Position numbers and translations under genes: made by a program. Below are positions 49,991 to 62,399 of a DNA stretch of 64,000 nucleotides, in pieces. The first letter of the stretch is position 1. Every line of letters begins with the position of its first letter. Source of the stretch: Pieris napi (lineage: Eukaryota > Arthropoda > Insecta > Lepidoptera > Pieridae); NCBI RefSeq assembly GCF_905475465.1, contig NC_062259.1, positions 4,040,501 through 4,104,500 on the forward strand, in the 5' to 3' direction. The notes below the pieces were generated by a model. That model saw only the letters and a program-made list of their open reading frames with translations, did no database searches and was not told the origin of the DNA.

Positions 49991-50092
49991 TAAGTGTTAT
50001 TTCAATGTTTGAAAGAAATGTCCTATAAATACTTAGATCTGTCCTGCAAGAAATTTTTTTCCTTATGAGGAATATATATATTGAAATATTTA
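49991..50092. repeat. Satellite unit left of the inserted transposon
   Basis: AGTGTTATTTCAATGTTTGA and AGAAATGTCCTATAAATA match the monomer repeated at 51029-51905. This unit is cut off from the array by the transposon at 50093. Confidence 0.75.
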
Positions 50093-51028
50093 TAGTAGGG
50101 GAGCCCACAATGCTAAATGGGGATTTACTCGTCAGAGAGACCTATTGGGTTGCGAAGCTTAGATAATTATAAGAAAAAAAAAAAAATGTCATATATCGTA
50201 TACCCTTTCATCGTTGGGGGAGCGGCTAAATAATTTCAAAAATGATAATAAAAAATAAAAATTAACCGGAAGAACCGGTTTACTTAACGTTATTCTAAAA
50301 TATTTATAAAGTTTATAATGTAAATTTTATTGATTTTTGCAAAGTAGTTTTACCACAAAACACACTTTATGTTATTATTTTTAAACTAATATAGGCATCA
50401 CGCAGCCGCACGTATTAAACTTTATCGACGAATTTTTCTGACTTGGACTTGTGGAAATCGACAGATTATATTTTTCGTCATCCTTGAATTATTTCCTTTA
50501 AAATAAAAAAAAAATCAGCCACGCTCGAGAATGTCAAGATGACGTTTTTTTTTTCTTTGATTGGACAATTCACACCAATTGACCTAGTCCCATGCTAAGC
50601 TGGTGAAGCTTGTGTTATGGGTACTAGGCAACGGATATACATACATATTATACATACATAGACCTAACACATATAAATACATATTTAAACACCCAAGACC
50701 TAAGCACAACACCAAATGCTCATCACATCGATGTTTGTCTCAGCCGGGGATCGAACGCGGGACCTATGGATTCGCAGTCAGGGGTACTAACCACTAGACC
50801 AAAGAGCCGTATCGAACTTAGCCTACCTTAATCTGATGCGCTCGAGATCATCATTTGATAATGATCACAGAATCACAGATCACCGGGCTGGGGCCATATA
50901 GATGGAGCTCATATTCGGTAGAGAGACTTAACCGTGTAGAAGGTATCTCGATATCGGTATCCCTGTATGTATATTAATCTGCCACGCCGGAGTAAATCCC
51001 CAAAATCCCCTCTTGGGCTCCCCAGCTA
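50093..51028. mobile_element. TIR transposon, copy 3, deleted and carrying a SINE (936 bp)
   Basis: The ends TAGTAGGGGAGCCC and GGGCTCCCCAGCTA are flanked by TTA (50090-50092, 51029-51031). Only the terminal parts match copies 1 and 2: about 130 bp on the left, and from ATAGGCATCACGCAGC onward on the right. A tRNA-derived SINE (50560-50812) interrupts the right part, so the SINE is younger than this copy. Confidence 0.88.
50560..50812 (-). repeat. tRNA-derived SINE inside copy 3
   Basis: Same family as 27040-27304: the B box appears as GGGGATCGAACGCGGGACC on the plus strand and the body as CAATTGACCTAGTCCCATGC. The T run before it (50547-50555) is its A tail on the minus strand. Confidence 0.85.
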
Positions 51029-51905
51029 TTACTTTAAAAGTTAATGTACTATAAAAGTGTTATTTCAATGTTTGAAAGAAATCTCCTATAATTATATACT
51101 AGTTGCGCTGTAAACAATTTAATTATTTATATATAGAAATAATTACTTTAAAAGCACTCTTAAAATGGTATATAACTGTTATTTCAATGATTGAAAGAAA
51201 TTTCCTATAAATATAATAGTTGCGCTGCAAACAATTTTACTATTTATATATAGAAATATTACTTTAAAAGCACTCTTAAAATGGTATATAACTGTTATTT
51301 CAATGATTGAAAGAAATTTCCTATAAATATAATATTTGCGCTGCAAACAATTTTACTATTTATATATAGAAATATTACTTTAAAAGCACTCTTAAAATGG
51401 TATATAACTGTTATTTCAATGATTGAAAGAAATTTCCTATAAATATAATATTTGCGCTGCAAACAATTTTACTATTTATATATAGAAATATTACTTTAAA
51501 AGCACTCTTAAAATGGTATATAACTGTTATTTCAATGATTGAAAGAAATTTCATATAAATATAATAGTTGCGCTGCAAACAATTTTACTATTTATATATA
51601 GAAATATTACTTTAAAAGTACTCTTAAAATTGTATATAACTGTTATTTCAATGATTGAAAGAAATCTCCTATAAATATACTAGTTGCGCTGCAAACAATT
51701 TTATTTTTTATATATAGAAATAATTACTTTAAAAGTACTCTTAAAATGGTATATAAGTGTTATTTCAATGATTGAAAGAAATTTCCTATAAATATAATAT
51801 TTGCGCTGCAAACAATTTTACTATTTATATATAGAAATATTACTTTAAAAGTACTCTTAAAATGTTTTATAACTGTTATTTCAATGATTGAAAGAAATTT
51901 CCAAT
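51029..51905. repeat. 116-bp AT-rich satellite array
   Basis: ATTACTTTAAAAG followed by ACTCTTAAAATGG recurs at about 51143, 51259, 51375, 51491, 51607, 51723 and 51841, a period of 116 bp. Each unit contains GTTATTTCAATGATTGAAAG and TGCGCTGCAAACAATTTTA. The middle units are almost identical; the outer ones are more diverged. With the unit at 49991 the array has about eight monomers. Confidence 0.92.
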
Positions 51906-53487
51906 AAATACACTATATATTTGCATGATAGTTTGACATATCCTGCTCTTCAAAAACTTTTAAATGAGTAAATAGCTCTTGAAAGTCATGTTTTCAACTT
52001 TCCTGCAGATTTCGCGAGCTTCACGAGAGGCATCACTTGATACCATTTAAAATAAAACCTTAATCAATTGTAGAAAATTGAATCTTCTACGTTTTAGATA
52101 AATTATATCATTGTAAGTTGTTTTATCAGGCATTGTAATAATTGATGTCTACTCTTAAACTAATGTTTTATCAATTAATTGATGTGATTTAATCATGAAA
52201 AAGAATAGTGAAAGACGTAGTATAAAGATATATTCTCGTAATGTAGTGTGTATTGTAACAATGTTATAATATATATATTGTTGTTATGTCTTAAACCCTC
52301 TATTAATGCTGCAAGCATTGGGCCAACTGTAGTAGCAAAAAATATATTTATGTAATAGTAAAAAATATATTTATGTAAACATCTCTTTATAAATTCTTAT
52401 TTATAAAATATTTTTCTTATATTATTTTGTAATGCAGCCATTAAAGTGACTCGACGAAGCTTTGAAAGTTATCGAGGCGTTAACACAAAATATCGCTGTT
52501 ACTCAGCATCACTTTTATTGAATATCTCTATGTGAAAAATATTGTGAAAAATATGTAGAATAAAAATAAAGAATATAAAACCTAAATATCTTGTTATTAC
52601 GCCTGACCTTTCCACAGACTTACAAGTAACTTGTTGAGAACCTGTCACGTTACGGGCCGTTGTAGAAATATTGCTATATTTATAAATGGAAAAGCCCAAT
52701 AATATTTTTCAATGTTCACATAACTTTTTCTCAAGAAATATTGATTAAAAACAGAAAAATCTAGATTTTTTAAAATTTATAGTTGGAGGGTTCTCTGTCA
52801 TAAGAATGAATTATATTCATAAAATAAACCAATAATTTGCAATATCGTTTATTTCACAAACACCGGGGAGTGATATATATACGTATAATAATAAAACAAC
52901 TCATATTAACTAATATTGGAATTAAATACACTCGATTTATGAAAACAATACGATAAAAAAACAGGGTATAATATTCTAGTTTTACTGTAAAACAACTCAA
53001 ATGCGTCTAATTTTACGCCATTCTTCGCTTTCTACTCCTGAAATAAATATAATTACTTTAGTAACATGGGACTTAAATATAAAAACGTTTATTAGTACAT
53101 TATTGGAAACATTAAATATTCGCAGTGCTTTGCTTCGCTAGTTAAAATGGGTACCCAAATCGCAATGCATTTAGAAATAGTTTTACAATTATACCAAGGT
53201 TTGGTAAAAACTGTTGTTGCGGACATCGGATCCTTCATCGCTTTTCTACTCTTCAACAATGTCATCAAGAAATTGTGATTCAAGTTTCTCATTGATATCA
53301 ATCAGTTTCAATCAGTCTCAAAGCGTGAAACAATTGTTTACGCCTAATCTACCCGAAACTGTCAACTGATTTCGTCAATGGTTTTGAAGGAAATGGTTAT
53401 AAAGAAATGAGTTTCAATACAGTAATTATTGAGAAAGGTCGACTTCGAGCCTAAGGTGGAAGCCAAGTCAAATCCTTACCGTCCGCG
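51906..53487. other. Intergenic and 3' region between convergent genes
   Basis: AT-rich. The 3' UTR of the minus-strand Ig gene should run into it. No coding exon for a kinase was seen on the minus strand, although I looked for glycine-loop, HxDxKxxN and DFG motifs. Confidence 0.5.
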
Positions 53488-56400
53488 TCAGTCTTGTCTT
53501 GTAAAAGACGGCGTCCTCCGTCTGTACAGTCGGGCTGGAGAAACACTGCTGGATCTTGAATGAAATTTTCCCTTATGCGAGATTACTTCCAGTCTTGCCG
53601 ATGCCTCTACCCGTCCAAAGTCATTCTCCAACGTGATCCGGTAGAGACCGACATCGTCGACGGTTACTTCATCGATTTGCAGAATCCGTAACATGTCGTC
53701 TTTCTCTTTTACGCTGAAATATGTATTTAGCGGTAAAAACTTTTTTGTAATTTTAGGCTAGGGCGCTCACGATACAAAATGAATTAATAAACTATCCGAT
53801 ACCTGATTCGAGACGTAGGAGTGATAATAATGCTATCCTTGTCCCAGGTAGCCCAAGGCGTGGGGAATCCTCCAACCGCACATTGCAAAACCACGCTATC
53901 TCCTTCTTCCACCACCTTGTTGAATGGATAAGTGTAGAACTTGGGACCAACCTCGCGGGTTGGACTGCGAAGGCGATGACTTTCGGGGCCTAATGAAGTA
54001 TATTATACTTATATAGAATATTTTTATTCATTTATCCTTTGTAAATATTAAATCGATTCGGTTTTTGCAATAAAAATGCAATTCAACGCAGGTCGTAAAT
54101 TAAATACCAAGAAAAAAAAGTGTTTAGTAAGAAACAGTAAAGTGCCAATTTATTTTAATTAGTACATTATTATAATAATGGAAATGGTACATGATTCGAA
54201 AAGTTCAAGACTTATACGTACCGTATATGATTGATTGATAGAAAAAAATTTAAAAGTTAAAACTAGTAAATATGAAATTATTTTTTTCTTCATCAGATTT
54301 CAGTCAGTCTTTCAGACTCTCCTGGCACGACTGACTGCTTATGATAAACCGGATCTGTTAGTACCTACCACGGAATAATCTGTAAAATGTGTATCTTAGA
54401 CCTAAAATTATTATTGATGTGATAGAAATGTTGCATGAACATGCGATACCCCTTTCACCTGAACGTGCTGGAGTTCGTGAGACAGAACGCGCTGGGGTGA
54501 CGCGCGGGGTAGATCGTGGCGTTGACGCAGCTGAAGCCAGCGCGGGTGGGCGTTGAAGTCGCTGGCTTATAGTATTCGGTTCCCCGGGTGCTGTGCATAC
54601 AACAAATCTCTTGTGACTCATAGGAAAAACTAAAATTGTAATAATATCCATTAGGCTAAACCTGCAATTCTCAACTCCGGCTGCAGCAAAATTATTTGAA
54701 TGCGCAGTTATCCCTTTCTGGTACAATATAAAATTAGGCGTTGTTGAGGGTTCAACTTACGATATACTACCAAGCAAGCAGTGGATGTAGCCTTTCCGAG
54801 GTTGTTGGAGGCTTCGCATGTGTAGGTGCCTTCATCCTCAGCGGCAACTTGCTTTATCTTCAGTCGCGCTGTGCCCAGGTCATATGTCGATTCGAAATCA
54901 GGACAATCAGGAAGAAGCTGCAATAAAAATAATGTGTGCGTGTACTCGTGTAGACACGTAAGATGTGAAACTTCTTTATGACCTTATTTTTCGAAAAATG
55001 ATCTACTATATGCTTACAGAAACTGGTTAAATAAAGTTAAATTAGATAAAGTTTAACAAAAGGCTTTTATTATCATAGACATGAATACAAATACAATTAC
55101 GTATTTCATTTTACCTTATTACTACTAAGATTATTACAGAATTTCATTAATTGTAATAGAATTATTACTATCATTGTTATCGTTATTATATATTATTGTT
55201 ATTAATGGCTTCGAATCTCTTCGGATCAACCGTGGAAAAAGATGGCGCGTAACTGAAAAATGTGACGGTAACCATTTTATCACAGAACACCAGCGTGTAG
55301 GGAATGGGTTCCACCTTATTGTACTCGCATTTTGTGCGGTGAGTGAGATTCCCGGAGCCCATCCCATTAAGTCCAAAGTCCCATCACTTCGCTAGAAGGT
55401 ATGGCAATCTGCATTACGGTCGTCATCGACGGAGTAACATAGCAACAAATATTGCTATGCGGACGACGGCACTGGGAATATTCTTTTACTCGAGCAGGTA
55501 TTTTTCGGGCAGTAGTCGATGAGTACCGTAACAAACTTGTGTCTGACGTCGAAACCCTGCTACGTGGAGTCTCGGACTGGGATCAACTAAATCTAGTACA
55601 ATTTAACCCTAAGAAGACATCTTTGTTGTGACTCCTCACTACGAAGACAATCTCCTTAAAGCCTCGGCTATCAAAAAAATATTGGGCGCAGCCAGTACGC
55701 GTTAGAGACAGACTATATAAGCGTTTTAGTCTGAGTCTGGTAGAGTAGTAGATTGAAATAATATCAAAGAAAAAACTTGAATTAATATCAAAGAAAAACA
55801 AATACTGTATAAATAAAAAATTGCATGTAATTACAAATATTATTATTTGTAATTGCGAGTGGTTAATTTCAATTTAAAAAAGTTATGCAATTTATTAAAT
55901 TGTTTAAATAAATTATGCAAATAATTAAGAATTAGATCTCTTAAGTTTTATCAGACTTCTGCTACTAATAATAATTAAATGTGTTATTACATTTGATTGG
56001 GATTTAAAACCTTACCTGGTTGTAATGAAACCACCGGATATCCGGCTCCGGGTGTCCGCTAACAAGGCACTCAAACTCGATTGCATCGCTGTCATAACAG
56101 AGAAGATCAGTCAGTTCCTTCTCAAAACGCGGGATAACTTCTACGCGTCTGAAAAAAAAAAACACCTCTTTTTAATTCACCTTAGTTATTGTTATTGACA
56201 ATAAAAGAAGTTTTAAAAAGAAATTACAGCCTAGATTAAAAAATACTGTTATGGATACCAGTCCACGCTTTCTTGGAGCAAAACCTGGACGTAAACGGAA
56301 AGAGTGAAGTCGAATGTGATGCCCAGAAGAGCAATGGAGCGGCATCTAGGCAAAAGCTAGGGTCACAGACATGGTAAAAGACACCTTACCAATGAAAATG

Positions 56401-59400
56401 GCCAGGCCAGTAAGGTGTACAGACCGAAGATGGACCGTCGAAGCCACCCGTCAGAAGGAAAGGAAAGAGAAAGGTGGGTGGCTCACAAAAGCGATGGGCT
56501 GACGACATAAACATTTCTGAGAAGAGTTTTTTTGTTTTCTTTATCTTCATAACTATTACGAGTATTATTATCTATTTTATTCATACACTAGTATTTTTAC
56601 GGTGCCAAACCAATATGATAATGTCGAAATTAAAAATAAAATATATAACATTAAATGCAGAATATCGTTACTGCAAATTTACTCTGCGAACGTATAAATC
56701 GATCGTGGGAAAAATGGATGAAGCAAAAAATTCCTACAAATGGAAAGGAGGCCCTTCCAAAAGGTCATAGTGTAAGATACGAAAGAATAACTTACCTGGT
56801 ATGTAATAACAAAACCATAAAAAAATTTATCATAAAAGTATGCAATTAAAGTGCCTTTATTACTATTGTACCTGATTGCTAGTTAGAAACAAGTAATTCA
56901 GACAACATTTTAAAGTGAATGTAGAGTAATTATTTTCCTAGCTAATATCGTTATTAGGTTTCGCGCTAAGTTTTCGCTCTGAATCTGAATTCAGACGGAA
57001 AACTTACCGCGAAACTCATCAAACAAATAGCAATGCAATGCAATACCACGTAACAAGTACCGTTCAAGTTCCTAGTTTGTAAAGTAGATATTTTGTTACA
57101 CAAATTTAAATGTTATTGTTTTGTTATACGATATTTTTGTCTAATAATAAAATGATAATAAATAATAAAAACTTTATTTATGACAAAAGGGTTGTGACAA
57201 ACATTCATATATCGCTAGTACCCACACTAAGGAGTCCCGGTGGTGTGGGTAACTAGATAACAACTGTTCCGTGGTACATGATACATGTTTAAAACAGTTA
57301 AAAAAAACTAATGGAATTATGGTGGTTATAATTTATAAGGATAAATAAATAAAACGTGTATTGGATTGGTTTTTTGGTGGACCCCGCGACCCATTGACGC
57401 TAACAAGTGATTGCGTACCCGGCTATTTCAGAACAAATTTCGCGAACGACCCTAAATCGTATTGGTAGCATATCACATACCTTCTATTCCTTACAATCCA
57501 ATGCAAATCAAAGAATTATATTTATTACATAGAAAAAGAAATATTCTCCCCGCTTTACTTAATTTAATCAATACTTTTTTCACACTGCTTCGATTTCTGA
57601 CAAAACAATTTTAGTTATCAGCCACGGCATCTGAAGAAGGTGAATCTTGTTTATAAAGAAAAACGAACAAAATCTGATATTTGTCATCCCCATGTTCAGT
57701 TGAGTACAGGACTTAGGTATAATTTGGCATTGCCGAAATAGAGTTATTGAGACTTCGTAAATGAATAATGTATGAAATAAATGACTAACCCATATCTAAT
57801 GTTGTGTGTTTCATCACTCGAACTCAGACCTAGAATAAATATAGATGATTAAAAAACTTTTCATACAAATTATACAAATAGGCAAAAACTTAAAGATTTC
57901 GAGCTCCAGCGAACCCCGGCTTTATGAATTTGTCTATGTGCAATTACTAATTGCTCTGACTGATACTCAGGAAAATTATGAAGCGAAAATTATATATTAG
58001 AAAGACCAAGTATGCGATATTGTGATCGTACCTTTAGCAAATATCTGTAAGGATATGATTGCCTTTGCCTCTCCATGGACATTTCGAGCTACAACTGAGT
58101 AAGCTCCGGTGAAGTCCAATTTGGCGTGTGGAATTTCAAAACGGTACCGAGGACCTGCTGCCATTTGCTTGAAGTGTTTCGCGTCTCGGTAATAGTCGGG
58201 CTGCAAGTTTATATTTTTAATTTTTTTTTTTAAAGACAATTCACACCAATTGACCTAGTCCCATGCTAAGCTGGTAAGGCTTGATTGATTATATAAAGTA
58301 AATTAAATGTCACTGCGAACAAAATATAAATTAATTTTATTCAAATTCATATAAACGATTTACAGAATTCACTTGAATGTATTGAATAACAACATTTCTT
58401 ATTTGTTTATAAGAATGCCGAATTTTATTTAGACGAATACCACTGTTTGCCTCTCGTAATCCTAAATCTAAAACAATGTAATTTATCGAAATAAGTCAAC
58501 AAATCCATGCAAATATAAGTCACTATTTACGCAGCGCCGGTAGTTATATAATAGTCATAAGACATTTCAGTTCATATACTGAAAGATCCACCTGATTAAC
58601 AAAGCTTGAGGACCAATTCGCTGTATAATATAATAATTTGAGATTTTCCTTTAGATGGACGGAGGAGCTATGATTGACCATACAAAATTAATTTACATGT
58701 CGTTTTGGAAGCCTCTATTTTCGGGCTTTTGTCGGCTAAAAGAGGCGCCCCCGAGTAGCCGATCAGGTTTGAGAAATTATAAGAAAAACTATTGTACCTT
58801 GTTTTCAGTGCTTCGTGTAAATCTTCTTGACTAAGTCACTCTTAACAACAACAAATACAAAACAACTGTTGAACTAACCTTGTTTGGATAGAGACATTAA
58901 ACAAAACAAACTTTTGCATTTGCATTACGAGAAAGCAAAAAATGAAGTAAGAAAAATCTAAATTACTATATTACACGCTACTTTTTTTTATGAAATTTCG
59001 CAGTCGGTCTGTTCTGTGTGTATGAGCGTTACGGATTCAGAGACCTGTCCTTAGTGTCCTATAAAAGCGTAAAAACTTTTTTCACTCGACCCAAACTACC
59101 TAAACTTACCTTCAAGAAGTCCCTGAGCCAATATACTTCAGGTGTGGGATCTCCAATCACTTCACATTCAATAATAACTGTATCGCCTTCTTGGGCCTCA
59201 GTGGACCTTGGTTTCATAATAAACATTGGCTCCTTTGAATACCTAAAGTTAAATCATAAATTAAAATTTAAACAACATTTTGACACATGTTAACGTCAGT
59301 TTTGGTCCGCTCGAACGCACTTTCCATATAACTTGACTAAACACAAATATTATAATTATTCGAACGATACAAAATACCTGACACTTTCTCTTACAATATT

Positions 59401-61456
59401 TACATATTCTTTATTAATTATTCCTAAGTAAGTAGTAAATATTTTAAATTTTACTTGAGTATAAAATATTTTGTGCTGATCACTTTTGAGATAAATTATT
59501 ATTAAGATATTATAATCTTAATGTACGGTCATATTAGTTAAGTTCATTTAAGTTCATATTTAAAATTTGCCGGTAAATGGCTGCGATTTTATATAGAAAA
59601 GTCAAGTTTTATCTTATATTAAAATAAAATTACTTGCATTAACTTCTATTGAAGTATAATTAAAATGTATGTGACTTATATAAAATATTAAACTAAATTT
59701 GATTCGATATATTTATATACATATTTAGTTATATATGTCAGTGAATGTTCCGATTATCAAGAAATGTTCTGACCGAGTCACTAGACCGTTGTATTTTATT
59801 CTTACTTATGCTAATCATTGAGATTTTCTTAATTTGATTTGATTTGTTTTGTTATTATTTAAGTTTAAATTGTCTCCTAGTTTAAAAAAATAACGTAACG
59901 AATTAAATTACTTTGTTGGTATTGGTCGTACAGAGCAGGGCACGTGCATCGAGTCTCGGCGCCATTTTGACTTTTGGACAGTGTGTTCGGGGTAACGCGA
60001 CCAAGTTCTTTTAGAGGATTCGGTAAAGCATGGTGGTGAATAGACGTTGGACCAAGTTGGGTCTAAGAGATTTGTGTTTGAAAGTAAGATGCCTTGAACC
60101 CGCTGCTCATTATAATTCTAAAGTACCGTTTGAAGTGTTAAAAGGAAAGAACTTAAAATAAAATATTGTACCATCTATATTCGTGTCTTTTGTGTTCGCA
60201 CTCTACTCATATGCCGCCCACTAAACCCACTAATGACGATGCTATTGAAGAAGGCAATATTTCTCCGACATATATATTTTATTATATTCTCCTGCCTCAA
60301 GTGTTGTAACTCCGATTAATTAGCCCCAGTCCATTTTTTTTATGCTTATTGTAATTATCTATTAAGCGATATTAGAACTTTAATAACATAACGTTTTTTA
60401 CATATTTAGGTCAAATTCTATAATATACTTACGGAATATCCGGACAAATGACGGTCGGTACATTTCTCCTTTCTTCTCTTTGATCCGTTACAATTTCTAC
60501 CTTCCCTGAGGTGGAAGCCTGTCCAACCTCATTTGAAGCCGTGCACGTGTAGACACCAGCGTCCCTTGGAGTCACAGAGGCCAGAGCCAATTCGATTTGA
60601 CCGTCCCTGTTAAGAGTCATAATGGCTCTTCTACTTGGTCTTAGACGAACTCCATCTCTGTACCAAGTCACTCCTACTGAAGGATATGCTTCAACTATTG
60701 CGGATATGCGTAACTCGTCACCTATAACAATATCATAACATTAATAAAGCTGGAAGTTACAACTTCAGGTATGTGCTTACAATTATAACTCATTCTTTAA
60801 TAGTAGAACTTTGGAGTCAGTCACTAGGAGCTGACGGTACCTTACTACTAACTTTGCTCTGTCACTATTGATATTCGAGCAAAGTGATGAAACTATTTTC
60901 GATAGGGATTTTTGTTGGTATTTTAAACCTTGGGTTATATTATCTAAGTTTTCATGCGAATTGTTAACTTTTTTGAAATTATATAGCCTATGAGGCATAA
61001 TGAAGGATTATAATGGTGGTCTTCAAATCGGTCTAGTAGTTTTGTAGCCTATGCAAAAAAACATTCAAAATTTTAATACTCAAATATAAAAATTTATAAA
61101 ACCGTGACCAATGATGATATATTCTCTATGTATATATCTATTGATATTTATAGATTTTTTCTATAAAAAGTTACAAAAATACATTTTGTTAGAATCAAAA
61201 GAAATCGCGGTGAAGTCCGGGGAATTAAACGATGGTCAAGTCTTACCTTCATTTAGGCGATACAAGGGTTCAAGGCCACAGCAGAATTCTGGTGCAACGT
61301 AGGCCCTGATGCCTTTATCTACTACGAGGCTACATCTACAGCTGACTGCACCACTATTGTTTCTTGCCAAAGCTTCGTATAATCCACCATCATCAAGCGT
61401 GGTCGGAGCTATCTCTAGTGTGTGAAAGTGTTCGTCTTTGTATGATGTTTTTCGAC
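53488..61456 (-). CDS. Ig-repeat giant muscle protein (Unc-89/obscurin-like), 3' ten coding exons, partial
   Basis: Exons, 5' to 3': 61247-61456, 60433-60721, 59110-59242, 58032-58200, 57790-57829, 56016-56148, 54761-54917, 54459-54590, 53803-53989, 53488-53713. The frame stays open over nine introns for 557 residues to a TGA at 53488-53490. Five Ig domains are visible: the end of one (LYEALARNNSGAVSC), then three full ones (with VGVTWYRDG...DAGVYTCTASNEVG; EVYWLRDFLK...GAYSVVARNVHG; DIRWFHYNQ...DEGTYTCEASNNLG), a Ser/Thr/Pro/Arg linker (TPRSTPRVTPARSVSRTP), and a last one (ATWDKDS...DVGLYRITLENDFG). It ends in SPARLYRRRTPSFTRQD. Such proteins link myosin at the M-band or A-band. Unc-89 is my best guess; a Stretchin-Mlck relative is possible. 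Upstream exons lie beyond 64000. Confidence 0.88.
55200..55640 (+). pseudogene. Jockey-like LINE reverse transcriptase remnant in an intron
   Basis: The plus strand reads CYADDGTGNI (the catalytic YADD box) at about 55453. It continues in another frame with VDEYRNKLVSDVETLLRGVS and DWDQLNLVQFNPKKT at 55515-55620, the region following the active site in Jockey-clade elements. Frames are broken. It is inserted between Ig-gene exons 54761-54917 and 56016-56148, antisense to the gene. Confidence 0.75.
56300..56520 (+). pseudogene. RTE-type LINE C-terminal scrap
   Basis: The end of the reading, GGSQKRWADDIN, preceded by a TEDGPSKPPVRRKGK-like basic stretch, matches the C terminus of insect RTE-type ORFs (pattern R...RGR...RWxDD). 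It is very decayed. Confidence 0.55.
57790..57829 (-). other. 40-bp micro-exon of the Ig gene
   Basis: Acceptor ATTCTAG and donor GTTAGT bound 40 nt encoding LSSSDETHNIRY. Without it, joining 58032-58200 directly to 56016-56148 would give an in-frame TAG, so the micro-exon is required to keep the frame between two Ig domains. Confidence 0.85.
58228..58280 (-). repeat. SINE tail fragment
   Basis: AATTCACACCAATTGACCTA and GTCCCATGCTAAGCTGGT are the tail-proximal part of the 27040 SINE family; the tRNA head is missing. It lies right next to the acceptor of exon 58032-58200. Confidence 0.75.
59243..60432 (-). other. Ig-gene intron with a GC-richer island
   Basis: Around 59930-60110 composition rises (GAGCAGGGCACGTGCATCGA, CTCGGCGCCATTTTGAC) and a donor-like AAAGTAAGAT occurs at 60082, then AATAAA near 60159. 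It could be a solo LTR or an internal promoter on the plus strand; I cannot decide. Confidence 0.35.
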
Positions 61457-61666
61457 CTGATTGAAGATATACAAAATCTTAATATTTAAAAAAAAAAATC
61501 GTCGTTTGAGAAAATTTTGAAAAAACTCCAATACGAAACGTTCATGGGTTTGTTTTGTATTTAATGTTCATCCCGTCGATACGATAAACTCTCCCCACAA
61601 TTCAAAGCACGTAATTAAATAAAGGTCGAGATATAACATCCACAATATTCGGATAGCGGCGTGTAA

Positions 61667-62041
61667 AGGTCGATTTACATCAAACGAGCGAATGCTCATT
61701 CTATCCCCACTACATCAAATTCTTCTAGTGTAAACAGGCGTAGAGCATTCTTTCGTTGTTCTTAGTGCGTTCGCAAAGATTCTATAGAATATTCTAAGAA
61801 TGCTCGTTCGCTTGATGTAAACGGCGCAAGAGCGCGCGAACAGTTGCTTAGAGCGTTCTAGTGTGTTCGGACGTGCTCGCGCCACTGAGCGGTCTTTTCA
61901 AAGCGTTCTTGTGTTCTAGCTCTAGCTCTATGTTCGTTTGATGTAAATCGATACCTCTAGTTTTCGTTTACACTAAAAGATTACGAAAGAATGCTCTTGT
62001 TCTAGCTCTAGCTCTATGTTCGTTTGATGTAAATCGACCTT
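61667..62041. mobile_element. MITE related to the AGGCCGATTTACAT family (375 bp)
   Basis: AGGTCGATTTACATCAAACG on the left is matched by CGTTTGATGTAAATCGACCT on the right, with TAA at 61664-61666 and 62042-62044. The right end is duplicated: GTTCTAGCTCTAGCTCTATG plus the TIR occurs at about 61913-61951 and again at 62000-62040, so a second element end sits inside. Confidence 0.85.
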
Positions 62042-62044
62042 TAA

Positions 62045-62399
62045 GGTGGAGACTGACATCGAATTTTCGCTCGATGTGAATATTCGCATGACTATTTGTT
62101 AGTTGTAAGCATGCTCACAACACCTGTATATTCGAGATTCGATGCTCCATCCCTGAGCCCATCTTTGTAATGTAACATTCAAAGGGATTCGCCAAAAATA
62201 CCATAATAACAATCAAAAGTGTTTTACTACGAGAGTAACGCGCCATAATCTTTAACTTGTCTGTTTGTTATGCAAAATATTGGTTACAGAAAATTTTGAT
62301 AATTTTTCACAATAAAAATCAGCCCAGGAGAAGGAAAGGACACTTCAATTAGGTAAATCCAACTTTTACAAGGAGATCAATCGAAAACTCCGCCATATA
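62045..62399. other. Noncoding spacer
   Basis: No exon of the Ig gene or RNA gene recognised. Confidence 0.4.

Noticed and set aside
51029..51905. Possible CRISPR-like array
   Set aside because: The whole 116-bp unit repeats with no unique spacers; it is a eukaryotic satellite.
59930..60180. Solo LTR or internal promoter
   Set aside because: TG...CA ends could be imagined, but the flanks do not show a matching 5-bp duplication, and no splice partner on the plus strand was seen.
61111..61302. Plus-strand 63-codon frame
   Set aside because: It is antisense to the 61247-61456 exon of the Ig gene.
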